This document shows, one piece after another, positions 35,459-44,740 of a stretch of DNA of 64,000 nt. This DNA is from Sphingomonas sp. PP-CE-1G-424 (lineage in GTDB: Bacteria > Pseudomonadota > Alphaproteobacteria > Sphingomonadales > Sphingomonadaceae), in assembly GCF_004341085.1 (NCBI RefSeq), contig NZ_SLXW01000001.1:186001-250000 (forward strand), written 5' to 3'. Each line of letters opens with the position of its first letter. Positions within the stretch are counted from its first letter, which is position 1. The notes below the pieces were generated by a model that was given only the letters and a program-made list of their open reading frames with translations, had not been told where the DNA came from and did no database searches. The position numbers and the translations under genes were made by a program.

Positions 35459-36199
35459 CTACCGCGCCAGGCGGCGGTAGGCGGAGATGGCGATCAGGGC
35501 CATCGCGATGCCGGCTGCCATGGCCGCCACAGCCGCACCCGCATCGACGATCGCGAGCGCGACCGGGTTGGGTTCGCCCGCTTCACGCAGCGCCTTGTCG
35601 AGCATCATGAACGGCGCGCCGACGAGCCAGCCGCTGATGTAGCTGAACGCGGCCAGCCCCATCAGGGGCAACCCCGACCCGCGGCTGAGCGTGAAGCTGC
35701 GGCGGATCGCGCCGAGAGCGCCGAGCGGGGCTTCCGCGAACAGCGCCGGGCCGGTCAGCATCGTCCGGCCGAGAATGTAGAGGCCGGGGATCGCGTACAG
35801 CAGCAGCCCTGCGCCGGCCGGCAGCGAGACGATCACCATCGCCAGCAGGAAGCGCGGGAAGATTCGCAGGCACCGCGTCAGGCTTGCACGCAAGTCGAGG
35901 TGCTCGCGGTCGAGGTACAGCGCGTAGAACAGCGACGTCCCGAAAAAGCTCATCACATAGGTGAGCAGATACCAGCCGCCATGCGCCGCCGCCCAGGTCT
36001 GCACCGCGTCGGCCCAGACCAGCGCCTGCGCCTCGTTGTTGCCCGCCGCCGCATCGGGCATCGGCGGATCGGGGACGACCAGCGCGAGCGCGAACGCGGG
36101 CAGGAACAGGAACGGCGCGGCGATCCGCAGCAACAGGTCGCGGTCGCGCTTGAACAGCGTCCATGCGTCGGTGAGAACGGTCGCGAAATCGAGCTTCAT
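35459..36199 (-). CDS. Conserved multi-spanning membrane protein
   Basis: 246 residues, about six membrane segments (for example LLRIAAPFLFLPAFALALVV, FLLAMVIVSLPAGAGLLLY, ALAIVDAGAAVAAMAAGIAM). Starts MKLDFATVLTDAWTLFKRDR. Its ATG overlaps the stop of the upstream membrane gene by four bases, and both share the pattern RRSF(T/V)LSRG / RRSVQLTRG between helices, so they are likely paralogues or a complex. Function not recognised. Confidence 0.75.
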   Translation of the reverse strand: MKLDFATVLTDAWTLFKRDRDLLLRIAAPFLFLPAFALALVVPDPPMPDAAAGNNEAQALVWADAVQTWAAAHGGWYLLTYVMSFFGTSLFYALYLDREHLDLRASLTRCLRIFPRFLLAMVIVSLPAGAGLLLYAIPGLYILGRTMLTGPALFAEAPLGALGAIRRSFTLSRGSGLPLMGLAAFSYISGWLVGAPFMMLDKALREAGEPNPVALAIVDAGAAVAAMAAGIAMALIAISAYRRLAR

Positions 36200-37017
36200 G
36201 GAACGGCGTGTTTCTCTCTGGTCGCGACATAGAGCTGCGCGGTGAAGACGGCGGCGAGCGCGGTGAAGGCGGTGGTGACGATCGTCGCGGCGACACCCGA
36301 CAGGAAGGTCGCGGTGCCGATCCCGTCGGCGCCGAGCGCGAGGCGGAAGACGATTCCGGTCACCGACTGCGCGGCCCAGGTCGAGACGAGCATGACGATC
36401 GCGAACAGGATCAGCACGCCGATGATCCGCCACGTCAGCCCCCTGGTCAGCTGGACCGAGCGGCGGATCGCGCCGATCCCGAGCCGTTCGTTGAGGATGA
36501 CCGGGTTGAGCAGCACCAGCCGCGCGCCGATCCAGATCGCGACCAGAAGATACGCGAGGCTGTACAGCGCGATGAACCCTGCCACGCCAGCGCTCGGCGG
36601 AGTCATCTGCGCGCTGCGGCCATTGGCGGCGGCGGTGAAATCGAACCCCGACTGGATCAGGACGATCATCGGCGGCACCACGAGGAGTGCCGCAACCAGC
36701 GTGATCAGGACGGTGATGCCGAGCGCCGGAAGCACGCGTGCACCAGCATCTCGGCGCGCGGACGCGGCATCGGTGGCGGGATCGGTCGCGATCGCGACGA
36801 TCGCCAGCTGCGACCAGAGCATCGCGATCAGCGTCCCGATCGCGAGGATGCTTCCGATCAGCGCGAAGCTCATCGTCCCCGGTGCGGCGAACGCGACATA
36901 GCCGTCACGGATCACGCTGGGCAGCAGCATGCCGAGCAGCGCGATCGGTGCGATCATGCCGGTGCGCCCGTTGAGCACCTCGATCGTGCGATCCCAGACC
37001 GTCCCCATCTTCACCAT
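36196..37017 (-). CDS. Conserved multi-spanning membrane protein, GlpQ-membrane-domain type
   Basis: 273 residues with about six membrane helices, an N-terminal cytoplasmic WDRTIEVLNGRTGMIAPIAL, and a conserved amphipathic ARLVLLNPVILNERLGIGAI between helices, followed by RRSVQLTRGLTWRI. This resembles the membrane domain found in front of some glycerophosphodiester phosphodiesterases, here without an enzymatic domain. Upstream gene of a two-gene unit with the protein at 35459-36199. Role unknown. Confidence 0.7.
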   Translation of the reverse strand: MVKMGTVWDRTIEVLNGRTGMIAPIALLGMLLPSVIRDGYVAFAAPGTMSFALIGSILAIGTLIAMLWSQLAIVAIATDPATDAASARRDAGARVLPALGITVLITLVAALLVVPPMIVLIQSGFDFTAAANGRSAQMTPPSAGVAGFIALYSLAYLLVAIWIGARLVLLNPVILNERLGIGAIRRSVQLTRGLTWRIIGVLILFAIVMLVSTWAAQSVTGIVFRLALGADGIGTATFLSGVAATIVTTAFTALAAVFTAQLYVATREKHAVP

Positions 37018-37120
37018 GCGCCAAACTCCCCCGGGTTCCTGTAGCGCGCGGGTTAGCCGAAGCCCTTGCGCTTGACCACAGGTTGCACGCCCGCTTGCAA
37101 GTCGGCGTGCGGGTGCGCAA

Positions 37121-37795
37121 TTGGGGTCGGTGACGATCCCCCTGCCCGACGATATCGAATGGCGGACCAGCGCCGGCCTGACCCCCTATGCCGACGCGCT
37201 GGCCGAGATGGAGGCGCGCGCGGCGGCAGTCGGCGCGAACGAGGCGCGCGAACTGCTGTGGATGCTCGAACATCCCCCGGTCTACACGGCCGGTACAAGT
37301 GCCGAACCGGGCGACCTGATCGACGCGCGCTTTCCGGTGATACCGACCGGGCGTGGCGGCAAATACACCTATCATGGGCCGGGCCAGCGGATCGGCTATG
37401 TCGTGCTCGACCTCACCAGGCGCGGGCGCGACGTGCGGCGCTATGTTCACGCGCTCGAATCCTGGGTGATCGCGGCGCTGGGCGAGCTTGGCGTCGAGGC
37501 GTTCGCAGTCGATGGCCGGGTCGGCATATGGACACTCGATCCCAATGCTCCGGGGGGCCGCGAGGCGAAGATCGGCGCGATCGGCGTGCGGGTGAGGCGC
37601 TGGGTGACGCTCCACGGCTTTTCGGTGAACGTCGCGCCCGATCTGGCCCATTTTGGTGGTATCGTCCCATGCGGCCTGCCGGAGTACGGCGTTACGAGCC
37701 TGCAATCGCTTGGTATTTCCGCCGACCTTGCAACCTTCGACGCCGCCCTGGCGTTGACGGCCGATGCTTTCCTTGAAACAGTTTCTTGTCCTTGA
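37121..37795 (+). CDS. lipB: Octanoyltransferase (lipoate biosynthesis)
   Basis: Transfers the octanoyl group from acyl-carrier protein to lipoyl domains; 224 residues. Motifs: [53 protein letters not shown] with the catalytic Lys, and a Cys in [12 protein letters not shown]. The start is uncertain between TTG 37121 and GTG 37130; neither has a strong ribosome binding site. Divergent from the membrane protein pair. Confidence 0.93.
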   Translation: MGSVTIPLPDDIEWRTSAGLTPYADALAEMEARAAAVGANEARELLWMLEHPPVYTAGTSAEPGDLIDARFPVIPTGRGGKYTYHGPGQRIGYVVLDLTRRGRDVRRYVHALESWVIAALGELGVEAFAVDGRVGIWTLDPNAPGGREAKIGAIGVRVRRWVTLHGFSVNVAPDLAHFGGIVPCGLPEYGVTSLQSLGISADLATFDAALALTADAFLETVSCP

Positions 37796-37898
37796 GAAAA
37801 CGAGGCTTGAGGGCAAAGCGTTATCGGATTAATGTCCACTACGATTTGGGTATTAAGGGCGAGCAGCCAGCCAAATCCTCTATCTAGGGAGCTTCCAC

Positions 37899-38165
37899 AT
37901 GCGTGCACTCATTTCCAAGGTCCTGACCGGTTCGCTGATCGCCAGCGCAGCACTCGCCGTTTCGGCGTGCGGTCCTAAGACCGAGACGACGACCGACAAC
38001 ACGATGGTCACCGACATGAATGCCAGCGAAGGCATGGACACGATGACCGACAACATGACCGCAGTCGACGGTGCGTCGAACGGTGGCATGATGGCCAACG
38101 ACACCATGATGGCGAACGACACGATGATGTCGAACGACACCGCGGTGACCAACAACGCAATGTAA
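37899..38165 (+). CDS. Small Met/Asn/Asp/Thr repeat lipoprotein
   Basis: 88 residues. A signal peptide with lipobox (IASAALAVSAC, Cys at residue 24) leads to a low-complexity mature part in which MMANDT, MMANDT and MMSNDT occur in tandem near the end, preceded by TDNTMVTDMNAS-like sequence. AGGGAG lies before the ATG. Such repeat lipoproteins are annotated in sphingomonads under misleading names; the function is unknown. Methionine clusters could bind copper, but that is only a possibility. Confidence 0.75.
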   Translation: MRALISKVLTGSLIASAALAVSACGPKTETTTDNTMVTDMNASEGMDTMTDNMTAVDGASNGGMMANDTMMANDTMMSNDTAVTNNAM

Positions 38166-38223
38166 TTTCCGCAAGGGAATTACTGCTGCGGTACGGCATG
38201 CCCGAAAGGGACGTCGTGCTGCG

Positions 38224-38255
38224 AAAGGGCCGTCCGGGCGACCGGGCGGCCCTTT
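38224..38255 (+). terminator. Strong hairpin terminator after the repeat lipoprotein
   Basis: AAAGGGCCGTCCGG and CCGGGCGGCCCTTT form a 14-bp stem (one G-U pair) closed by a GCGA tetraloop, with TTTGCGTTTG after it. It is 59 bases past the lipoprotein stop. The rest of the 327-base gap to 38492 ends in an AT-richer promoter-like patch (around 38418-38432) and shows no gene. Confidence 0.75.
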
Positions 38256-38492
38256 GCGTTTGCCGGGTCCTCGCGTTCGCTCGCGCGGTCCGCGGGATAG
38301 GGACGCGGCCACGCCGACCGATCAGACGAGGCACATACCCGCCAGCGACCACGGAATCATTTCGCCTGCGACGAAAAACCGCCGTGATCGGCAAACATGG
38401 ACGCTACCGCCCGCGTTCTATAGTTAAATTCACTTGGGAGCGGCGTCGAAACGCTTTAGAATCGATGACTTGAAGATCCCGGGGAGGTTGGA

Positions 38493-39197
38493 ATGAAGGT
38501 GTTGCGTACCGCGCTTGCGCTATGCGTGGCGACGAGTGGACTGGCTGTAGCCCAGTCGGCGTCGGCGCAGTTTTTCTTGCAGTCGCGCGATTTTTCGGGT
38601 GCGGCGGTGGTCGGCGACGAAGCCGATCTCGGCCAGGTGTTGCCCGGCGCGACGCAGGACGAAATCCGCGCTGCGCTGGTGTGGCACATGCGCGCCGCGC
38701 TCAACGTGGCGGCGCTGCAATGCCAGTTCGAGCCGACCCTGCTGACCGTGCCCAACTACAACGCGATGATCTCCGATCACAGCGAAGAGCTGAAGAACTC
38801 GTTCACGACGCTTACCAAATACTTCGCGCGCGTGAACAAGGCCTCCGGGGTCAAGGCCGGCCAGACCGCGCTCGATCAGTTCGGCACGCGCACCTATTCG
38901 AGCTTCGCAACGGTCGCCGCACAGTTCGGCTTCTGCAAGACCGCCTCGTCGATCGGTCGCGATGCGGTCTTCGCGCCGCGCGGGCACCTGTTCGAGGTAG
39001 CGCTGGCGCGCTCGCGCGAACTGCGCAACAGCCTGATCCCGTGGGGCGAACAGCGCTTCCCACGCTATATCGGCCGCGACCGCGCGACGATGCCGCGGCT
39101 CGACGCGATCTGCTGGAACAAGAAGGGCGAGTGGGTCCAGAAGAAGTGCGGCGCGCAGAACTGGCCGCCAGCGGGCGTCGGGATGGCCGGGCAGTAA
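38493..39197 (+). CDS. Secreted protein of unknown function
   Basis: 234 residues with a signal peptide (MKVLRTALALCVATSGLAVA, cleavage near ASAQ). The mature part is helical with four Cys (in ALQCQFEP, FGFCKTAS, ICWNKK, KKCGAQ), possibly two disulfides, and a conserved-looking C-terminal region PRLDAICWNKKGEWV. GGGGAGG precedes the ATG. I know no function; it resembles proteins seen mainly in sphingomonads. Confidence 0.75.
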   Translation: MKVLRTALALCVATSGLAVAQSASAQFFLQSRDFSGAAVVGDEADLGQVLPGATQDEIRAALVWHMRAALNVAALQCQFEPTLLTVPNYNAMISDHSEELKNSFTTLTKYFARVNKASGVKAGQTALDQFGTRTYSSFATVAAQFGFCKTASSIGRDAVFAPRGHLFEVALARSRELRNSLIPWGEQRFPRYIGRDRATMPRLDAICWNKKGEWVQKKCGAQNWPPAGVGMAGQ

Positions 39198-39225
39198 GAT
39201 CGGGACCCTATCCCCGAAGATATGA

Positions 39226-39320
39226 TCATTCCCGCGCAGGTGGGACCCCATAGTGGCAAACGGTCGCGACATAACCGCGACCGTTTGAGCATCTGGGTCC
39301 CCGCCTCCGCGGGGATGACG
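39226..39320. repeat. Family C palindromic repeat with inner hairpin
   Basis: Outer arms CATTCCCGCGCAGGTGGGAC and the approximate complement GGGTCCCCGCCTCCGCGGGGATGACG; inside is a perfect 11-bp inverted repeat, AAACGGTCGCG and CGCGACCGTTT with 7 bases between. It lies between convergent genes, the secreted protein and queE. Confidence 0.8.
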
Positions 39321-39347
39321 GGCTACGAACCGCCGACCTCGCGTCGC

Positions 39348-39980
39348 TCAGCGCAACCCAAGCAGTTTGTGCGTTTGCAACGACAACCGCCACTGCGGCC
39401 GCTCCATCACCAGATCGACGCACGCCGCGCGATTGGCGTCCGCGCGAGGATCGTCGAGCGGCTGGAGCAGCAGGTTGGCGAAGTCCCAGGTTTCGATATC
39501 CTCGATATCGGTTCCCGGTTGCGGCCAGACCAGTTTCAGCTCGTGCCCAGTGCGCTGGACGACGATGCTGCCGGCCTTGGGGCTGATGCACACCCAGTCG
39601 ATCCCGGGATGCGCCGGGATCGTACCGTTGCTCTCCATCGCGATCCGAAACCCGTGTTCATGCAACGCATCGACGATCGCGTCGTCTATCTGGAGCATCG
39701 GCTCGCCGCCGGTCAGCACGACGAACCGGTCGCGCGCACCCTCGCCCCAGAAGCCGGCGACCGCCGCCGCCAGCGCCTGCGCATCGGCGAATTTGCCGCC
39801 GCCGAGGCCGTCGGTGCCGACGAACTCGGTATCGCAGAACCGGCACACAGCGGTCGCACGATCCTGTTCGCGGCCCGACCAGAGGTTGCAGCCGGCGAAC
39901 CTTACGAACACCGCGCGGCGACCGGCGTTCACGCCCTCGCCCTGCAGCGTCAGGAACATCTCCTTGACCGCATAGCTCAT
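39348..39980 (-). CDS. queE: 7-carboxy-7-deazaguanine synthase
   Basis: Radical SAM enzyme of queuosine biosynthesis, 210 residues. The cluster cysteines are spaced CX14CX2C (from GCNLW to CRFC) rather than the canonical CX3CX2C, as described for QueE from Burkholderia multivorans. Other blocks: VKEMFLTLQGEGVNAGRRAV, VVLTGGEPMLQ, and SPKAG. It follows queC by one base on the same strand. Confidence 0.93.
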   Translation of the reverse strand: MSYAVKEMFLTLQGEGVNAGRRAVFVRFAGCNLWSGREQDRATAVCRFCDTEFVGTDGLGGGKFADAQALAAAVAGFWGEGARDRFVVLTGGEPMLQIDDAIVDALHEHGFRIAMESNGTIPAHPGIDWVCISPKAGSIVVQRTGHELKLVWPQPGTDIEDIETWDFANLLLQPLDDPRADANRAACVDLVMERPQWRLSLQTHKLLGLR

Positions 39981-39981
39981 G

Positions 39982-40686
39982 TCAGGTGGGCTTCACGGCA
40001 TAGACGGTGGGATCGGCGATCCCGGCCTCGTCGAAGCCGCGCGCACGGAGCCGGCAGCTGTCGCACTCGCCGCAATGCCTGCCGTCGGGCGTCGGATCGT
40101 AGCACGACCAGCTCAGCCCGAGATCGAGCCCGAGCCGCGTGCCTTCGCGGACGATATCCGCCTTGGTCATATGCTGGAGCGGGGCCTGGATGCGGAACGG
40201 TGCGCCCTCGACGCCGGCTTTGGTGGCGAGTTCGGCGAGGCCTTCGAACGCGGCGATGAACTCGGGACGACAGTCGGGATAGCCCGAATAATCGAGCGCG
40301 TTGACGCCGATATAGATGTCGCGTGCGCCCGCCGCCTCGGCCCAGCCCAGCGCGAGGCTGAGGAAGATCGTGTTGCGCGCGGGCACGTAGGTGACGGGAA
40401 TGCCGCCGCCGTCTTCGGTGCCTGCACCGTCCTTCGGCACGTCGATATCGGCGGTCAGCGCGGAGCCGCCGAACGCGGACAGGTCCATCGGCAGGACGAT
40501 ATGGCGTTCGGCCCCGAGCGCGGCGGCGACGCGCCGCGCGGCATCGAGCTCGATCCGGTGGCGCTGATTGTAATCGAACGACAGCGCGAGCAGCCGCTGG
40601 CCGGCTTCGCGCGCAATCGCGGCGGATATCATCGAGTCGAGCCCGCCCGAAACGAGCGCGACCGCAAAGGGAGCAGGGGATGTCAT
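39982..40686 (-). CDS. queC: 7-cyano-7-deazaguanine synthase
   Basis: ATP-dependent preQ0 synthase, 234 residues. The PP-loop is [13 protein letters not shown] at the N-terminus; the four zinc-binding Cys lie in [18 protein letters not shown] at the C-terminus. [14 protein letters not shown] and [13 protein letters not shown] are family blocks. Start [11 protein letters not shown] at 40686. It forms a two-gene unit with queE. A structured region with a terminator lies just upstream. Confidence 0.95.
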   Translation of the reverse strand: MTSPAPFAVALVSGGLDSMISAAIAREAGQRLLALSFDYNQRHRIELDAARRVAAALGAERHIVLPMDLSAFGGSALTADIDVPKDGAGTEDGGGIPVTYVPARNTIFLSLALGWAEAAGARDIYIGVNALDYSGYPDCRPEFIAAFEGLAELATKAGVEGAPFRIQAPLQHMTKADIVREGTRLGLDLGLSWSCYDPTPDGRHCGECDSCRLRARGFDEAGIADPTVYAVKPT

Positions 40687-40716
40687 GATGCGGAGTGCGC
40701 TAGGCCAGCGGCGCGC

Positions 40717-40804
40717 AAAAAGAAAGGGGCCGCCCGGTGAGGCAGCCCCTGAGGTTGGCGCGGATCGCGCCACAAGGGAGAACAACGTGCTGAATAAAAA
40801 GCAC
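40717..40804 (-). ncRNA. Three-hairpin element ending in a strong terminator (small RNA, attenuator or hslO 3' end)
   Basis: On the minus strand, three stems follow one another: 5 bp GTGCT/AGCAC (40787-40804), a perfect 7 bp TGGCGCG/CGCGCCA (40756-40772) and a 9-bp GC stem with one G-U pair (40726-40749) followed by CTTTCTTTTT. Between stems one and two lies the unpaired GTTGTTCTCCCTTG. The last hairpin is a textbook terminator 31 bases upstream of queC. It could be an independent small RNA, a leader attenuator of queC-queE, or a long hslO 3' tail. I could not match it to a known preQ1 riboswitch class. Confidence 0.4.
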
Positions 40805-40882
40805 AGCCCGATCTATACCTAACATAAGTAAATGGGGCGTTAATTCCTTACGTTAGCGGCTCGATCAACCGACAAAAGTGCA

Positions 40883-41800
40883 TCATTCATCGACCGGCAC
40901 GGGAAATTTCGTCGCGCAGAATGCGCAATCGACGATGATGAACCCGGTCTCGTCGGCCATCGATCGCCGTTCCTCGATCGGGAACTTCGAGATCACGCCC
41001 TTGATATAGTCGGGATCGCAGCGGCACCCGCGCGTGATCGGGATATCGGCGAGGATGCGGACGTCCTGTTCCTCGTTGAACAGGCGCCAGACGAGCGTCT
41101 CCAGCGGCAAGGTCGCGTCGGTGAGTTCATCGACCCCCATCGTGTTGCCGAGCGTGGCGACATGCTCCCATTCGGGATGATCGAGCTTGGTATGCAGGCG
41201 CTCGCGCCCGTCCTCGCCCTCGGGGAGATGCTGGAGGAACAGCCCGCCGGAAATGCAGCGACCGTCGGGGCCCTTCGCCATGCCGGTGCGGATCATCGTC
41301 GGGATCTGCTCGGACTGCGTGAAATAGCTCTGCGCGGCCTGCGACAGCGTGTCGCCGTCGAGGGGGACGATGCCCTGATAGCGTTCGTTGCTGGTCGCCA
41401 TGTCGAACGTGATCGCGAGATAGCCGGCACCGAACAGCGCGAACAGCGATGGCTCTGCGGGGGCCTCGGCGAGCTTGTCCGCGTCGTATTCGATATAGCC
41501 GCGCACTTCGCCGCCGCGGTAGTCGCAGACGAGCAGCTGGACGACGCCGTTGTCAGTACGCGTCTGCATCGTCAGCTGGCCACTCGAATCCTTGAGCGTC
41601 GAACCGATCAGCGCCGCGAGCGTCAGCGCCTCGGCGAGCAATTTCTCGATCGCGGGCGGATAGGCATGCGCGGCGAGCACTTCGTCGAGCGCGGTGCCGA
41701 GCCGCACGATCCGGCCGCGTGCACTGCGCGTCGGGATCGCGAAAGCCAACGCGCGGTCGAGATCGGTCATGTTAGGATCGAATTTTGGCGTATCGTTCAT
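40883..41800 (-). CDS. hslO: Redox-regulated chaperone Hsp33
   Basis: Holdase chaperone activated by oxidation, 305 residues. The C-terminal zinc-binding redox switch is intact: CRCDPDY and, 30 residues on, CAFC. N-terminal domain shows VRLGTALDEVLAAHAYP and FDMATSNERYQGIVPL. Followed on the minus strand by the hairpin element at 40717-40804; preceded by argF with a 32-base gap, so it may be read through from the arginine genes. Confidence 0.95.
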   Translation of the reverse strand: MNDTPKFDPNMTDLDRALAFAIPTRSARGRIVRLGTALDEVLAAHAYPPAIEKLLAEALTLAALIGSTLKDSSGQLTMQTRTDNGVVQLLVCDYRGGEVRGYIEYDADKLAEAPAEPSLFALFGAGYLAITFDMATSNERYQGIVPLDGDTLSQAAQSYFTQSEQIPTMIRTGMAKGPDGRCISGGLFLQHLPEGEDGRERLHTKLDHPEWEHVATLGNTMGVDELTDATLPLETLVWRLFNEEQDVRILADIPITRGCRCDPDYIKGVISKFPIEERRSMADETGFIIVDCAFCATKFPVPVDE

Positions 41801-41832
41801 CGTCCGCCAGATGGTGACCCTGCCCGTTCAGG

Positions 41833-42750
<918 letters not shown>

Positions 42751-42754
42751 AATT

Positions 42755-42885
42755 CCTCCCCGGCACGGGGAGGGGGACCGTTCGCATGGCGAATGGTGGA
42801 GGGGGGCCTCCACGAACGCAACACTTCGGGGCGATCCCCCTCCACCATGCTTCGCATGGTCCCCCTCCCCGTACCGGGGAGGATC
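42755..42885. repeat. Family F palindromic repeat between argD and argF
   Basis: 131 bases with paired arms: CCTCCCCGGCACGGGGAGGG..ACCGTTCGCATGG at the argF side against CCATGCTTCGCATGGTCCCC..CTCCCCGTACCGGGGAGG at the argD side. Each tip is itself a small hairpin, such as CTCCCCG-GCA-CGGGGAG at 42756-42772. It fills the entire intercistronic gap and includes the argF ribosome binding site. Confidence 0.85.
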
Positions 42886-42889
42886 AGTT

Positions 42890-44080
42890 TCAATCGTCGG
42901 CAGCGGGCACGTAGACGCGTGCGGCGGTCGACAGCTTGTCGATGCACTCGGCGATGTGGCTCTCGTCGATCACCAGCGGCGGCAGGATTCGGACGACGTT
43001 CTCGCCCGCCGACACCAGCAGCAGATTGTGGTTGTCGCGCGCGAACGCGACGAATGCACGGCTGTCGCTCTTGAGCTTCAGCCCGAGCATCAGCCCGGTG
43101 CCGCGAACGCTGTCGAACAAATGATCGTGGTTGGGGATCATCTGTTCGAGCCCCTGCCGCAACCGATCGCCCATTGCAGCGACGTTGTCGAGGAAACCCT
43201 CTTCGAGGATCACGTCGAGGATCGCCTCGCCCGCCGCCATCGCCAGCGGGTTGCCGCCATAGGTCGAGCCGTGCGTGCCGGCGACCATGCCCTTGGCCGC
43301 CTCCTCGGTCGCGAGGCACGCGCCCAGCGGGAAGCCACCGCCGATGCCCTTGGCGACCGACATGATGTCGGGGGTGATCCCGTACAGCTCATGCGCGAAG
43401 AACTTGCCGGTGCGTCCGTAGCCGCACTGCACCTCGTCGAGCACCAGCAACAGGCCATGCTCGTCGCATGCTTTGCGCAGGCCGGTCAGGAACTCGTGGC
43501 TCGCCTGGCGGATGCCGCCCTCGCCCTGGATCGGCTCGACCAGGAAGCCGGCGGTGTGGTCGTCGATCAGCGCCAGCGCGCCTTCGAGATCGTTGAACTT
43601 CGCATAGGCGAACCCCGGCAACAACGGCTCGAACCCGTCGCGCATCTTGGCCTGGTTGGTGGCCGAGATCGCGCCGAGCGTCCGCCCGTGGAACGCGGTG
43701 TCGAACGTGATCAGCGTGTGGCGCTGCGGATTGCCGTTGGCGAAGTGATAGCGCCGCGCGGTCTTGATCGCACACTCGACCGCTTCGGCACCCGAGTTGG
43801 TGAAGAACACGGTGTCAGCGAAGGTATTGTCGACCAGGCGCTGCGCGAGGTGCTCGCCCTGCGGAGACCCGTACAGGTTCGACACGTGCATCAGCGTCGC
43901 CGCCTGATCCGCGATCGCCTTGGTCAGGTGCGGATGCGCGTGGCCGAGTGCGTTGACGGCGATGCCGCTGGCGAAATCGAGATACTGCTGGCCGTCCTCG
44001 CCGAAGAGGTACACGCCCTCGCCTCGGACCGGACGCACGCCACACCGCGGGTAGACGGGCATGAGCGGGGTGATGGTCAC
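42890..44080 (-). CDS. argD: Acetylornithine aminotransferase
   Basis: PLP-dependent class III aminotransferase, 396 residues. The GTG at 44080 follows AAAGGAAG. Blocks: [70 protein letters not shown] with the PLP Asp, and [14 protein letters not shown] with the Schiff-base Lys. ArgD also often serves the lysine pathway. Operon with argF downstream. Confidence 0.95.
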   Translation of the reverse strand: MTITPLMPVYPRCGVRPVRGEGVYLFGEDGQQYLDFASGIAVNALGHAHPHLTKAIADQAATLMHVSNLYGSPQGEHLAQRLVDNTFADTVFFTNSGAEAVECAIKTARRYHFANGNPQRHTLITFDTAFHGRTLGAISATNQAKMRDGFEPLLPGFAYAKFNDLEGALALIDDHTAGFLVEPIQGEGGIRQASHEFLTGLRKACDEHGLLLVLDEVQCGYGRTGKFFAHELYGITPDIMSVAKGIGGGFPLGACLATEEAAKGMVAGTHGSTYGGNPLAMAAGEAILDVILEEGFLDNVAAMGDRLRQGLEQMIPNHDHLFDSVRGTGLMLGLKLKSDSRAFVAFARDNHNLLLVSAGENVVRILPPLVIDESHIAECIDKLSTAARVYVPAADD

Positions 44081-44209
44081 AAGCGCTTCCTTTCCGAAAC
44101 GAGAAGGGCGACCCAATGGTCGCCCGACGCGGCCTCATATCGATAGCGCGGCGGGTGCGTCAATCACGTCCGACGCTGAACGCCGGTCGAATGGGCACGC
44201 CCACCGGTT

Positions 44210-44740
44210 CTAGACGTTGCTGAGACTGGCCAAATGGGCCTGCTGATCCATTACTGCGCCCACGAACGCGAGCGCCAGCTCCGCCACCAGGACGATACCG
44301 CCCAGCACGCCGGCGATGACCGAGACTCCGCCTGCCGCGGCAATCTCCGCGTCGCTGCCACCCGCTGCACGAATCTTCGCGATCTTGGTGACCGCATCCT
44401 GCGCGATTGTTGATTTGGCTATCATCGCAATGAAGATTGCCGCGCCACCGCCGGCCGAAACGGAAAAGAAATACCCGACCACCAGCGGCAGGATGATCAG
44501 GACGGCGCCAACTGCCCATTGCTTGCGGTACAGAAACCACGCGAACCCGAAAAACAGCGCGGGCCAGCACCAAGTGAGCACGAGCCCCCCGCCGGCTTTC
44601 ACCATCTTGTCACGTGCCTTTCCCCATGCACTGGCGAAACGGTGCGCATTTGGCCCGATGAAACGCGCGACGTCGTCCCAGTCCGAATTGGCCCATGAAG
44701 CGATAAGCGCTTCCTTACGAAGTGTACGTGTCTGGTTCAT
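44210..44740 (-). CDS. DUF2628-like membrane protein
   Basis: 176 residues with three probable membrane helices (WCWPALFFGFAWFLYRK, AVGAVLIILPLVVGYFFSV, ISVIAGVLGGIVLVAEL-like region) and a conserved-looking N-terminus FIGPNAHRFASAWGKARDKM with GGGLVLTWCWPALFFGFAWF, which is the pattern of DUF2628 proteins. ATG overlaps the parE stop by four bases. Function unknown. Confidence 0.7.
   Translation of the reverse strand: MNQTRTLRKEALIASWANSDWDDVARFIGPNAHRFASAWGKARDKMVKAGGGLVLTWCWPALFFGFAWFLYRKQWAVGAVLIILPLVVGYFFSVSAGGGAAIFIAMIAKSTIAQDAVTKIAKIRAAGGSDAEIAAAGGVSVIAGVLGGIVLVAELALAFVGAVMDQQAHLASLSNV

Noticed and set aside
38198..38473. A 91-codon plus-strand frame after the repeat lipoprotein
   Set aside because: It runs across a strong terminator hairpin, is Arg-rich and has no recognised domain.
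40687..40882. preQ1 riboswitch upstream of queC
   Set aside because: The location is right, but I could not see a known preQ1 aptamer pattern, so it is recorded only as a structured element.
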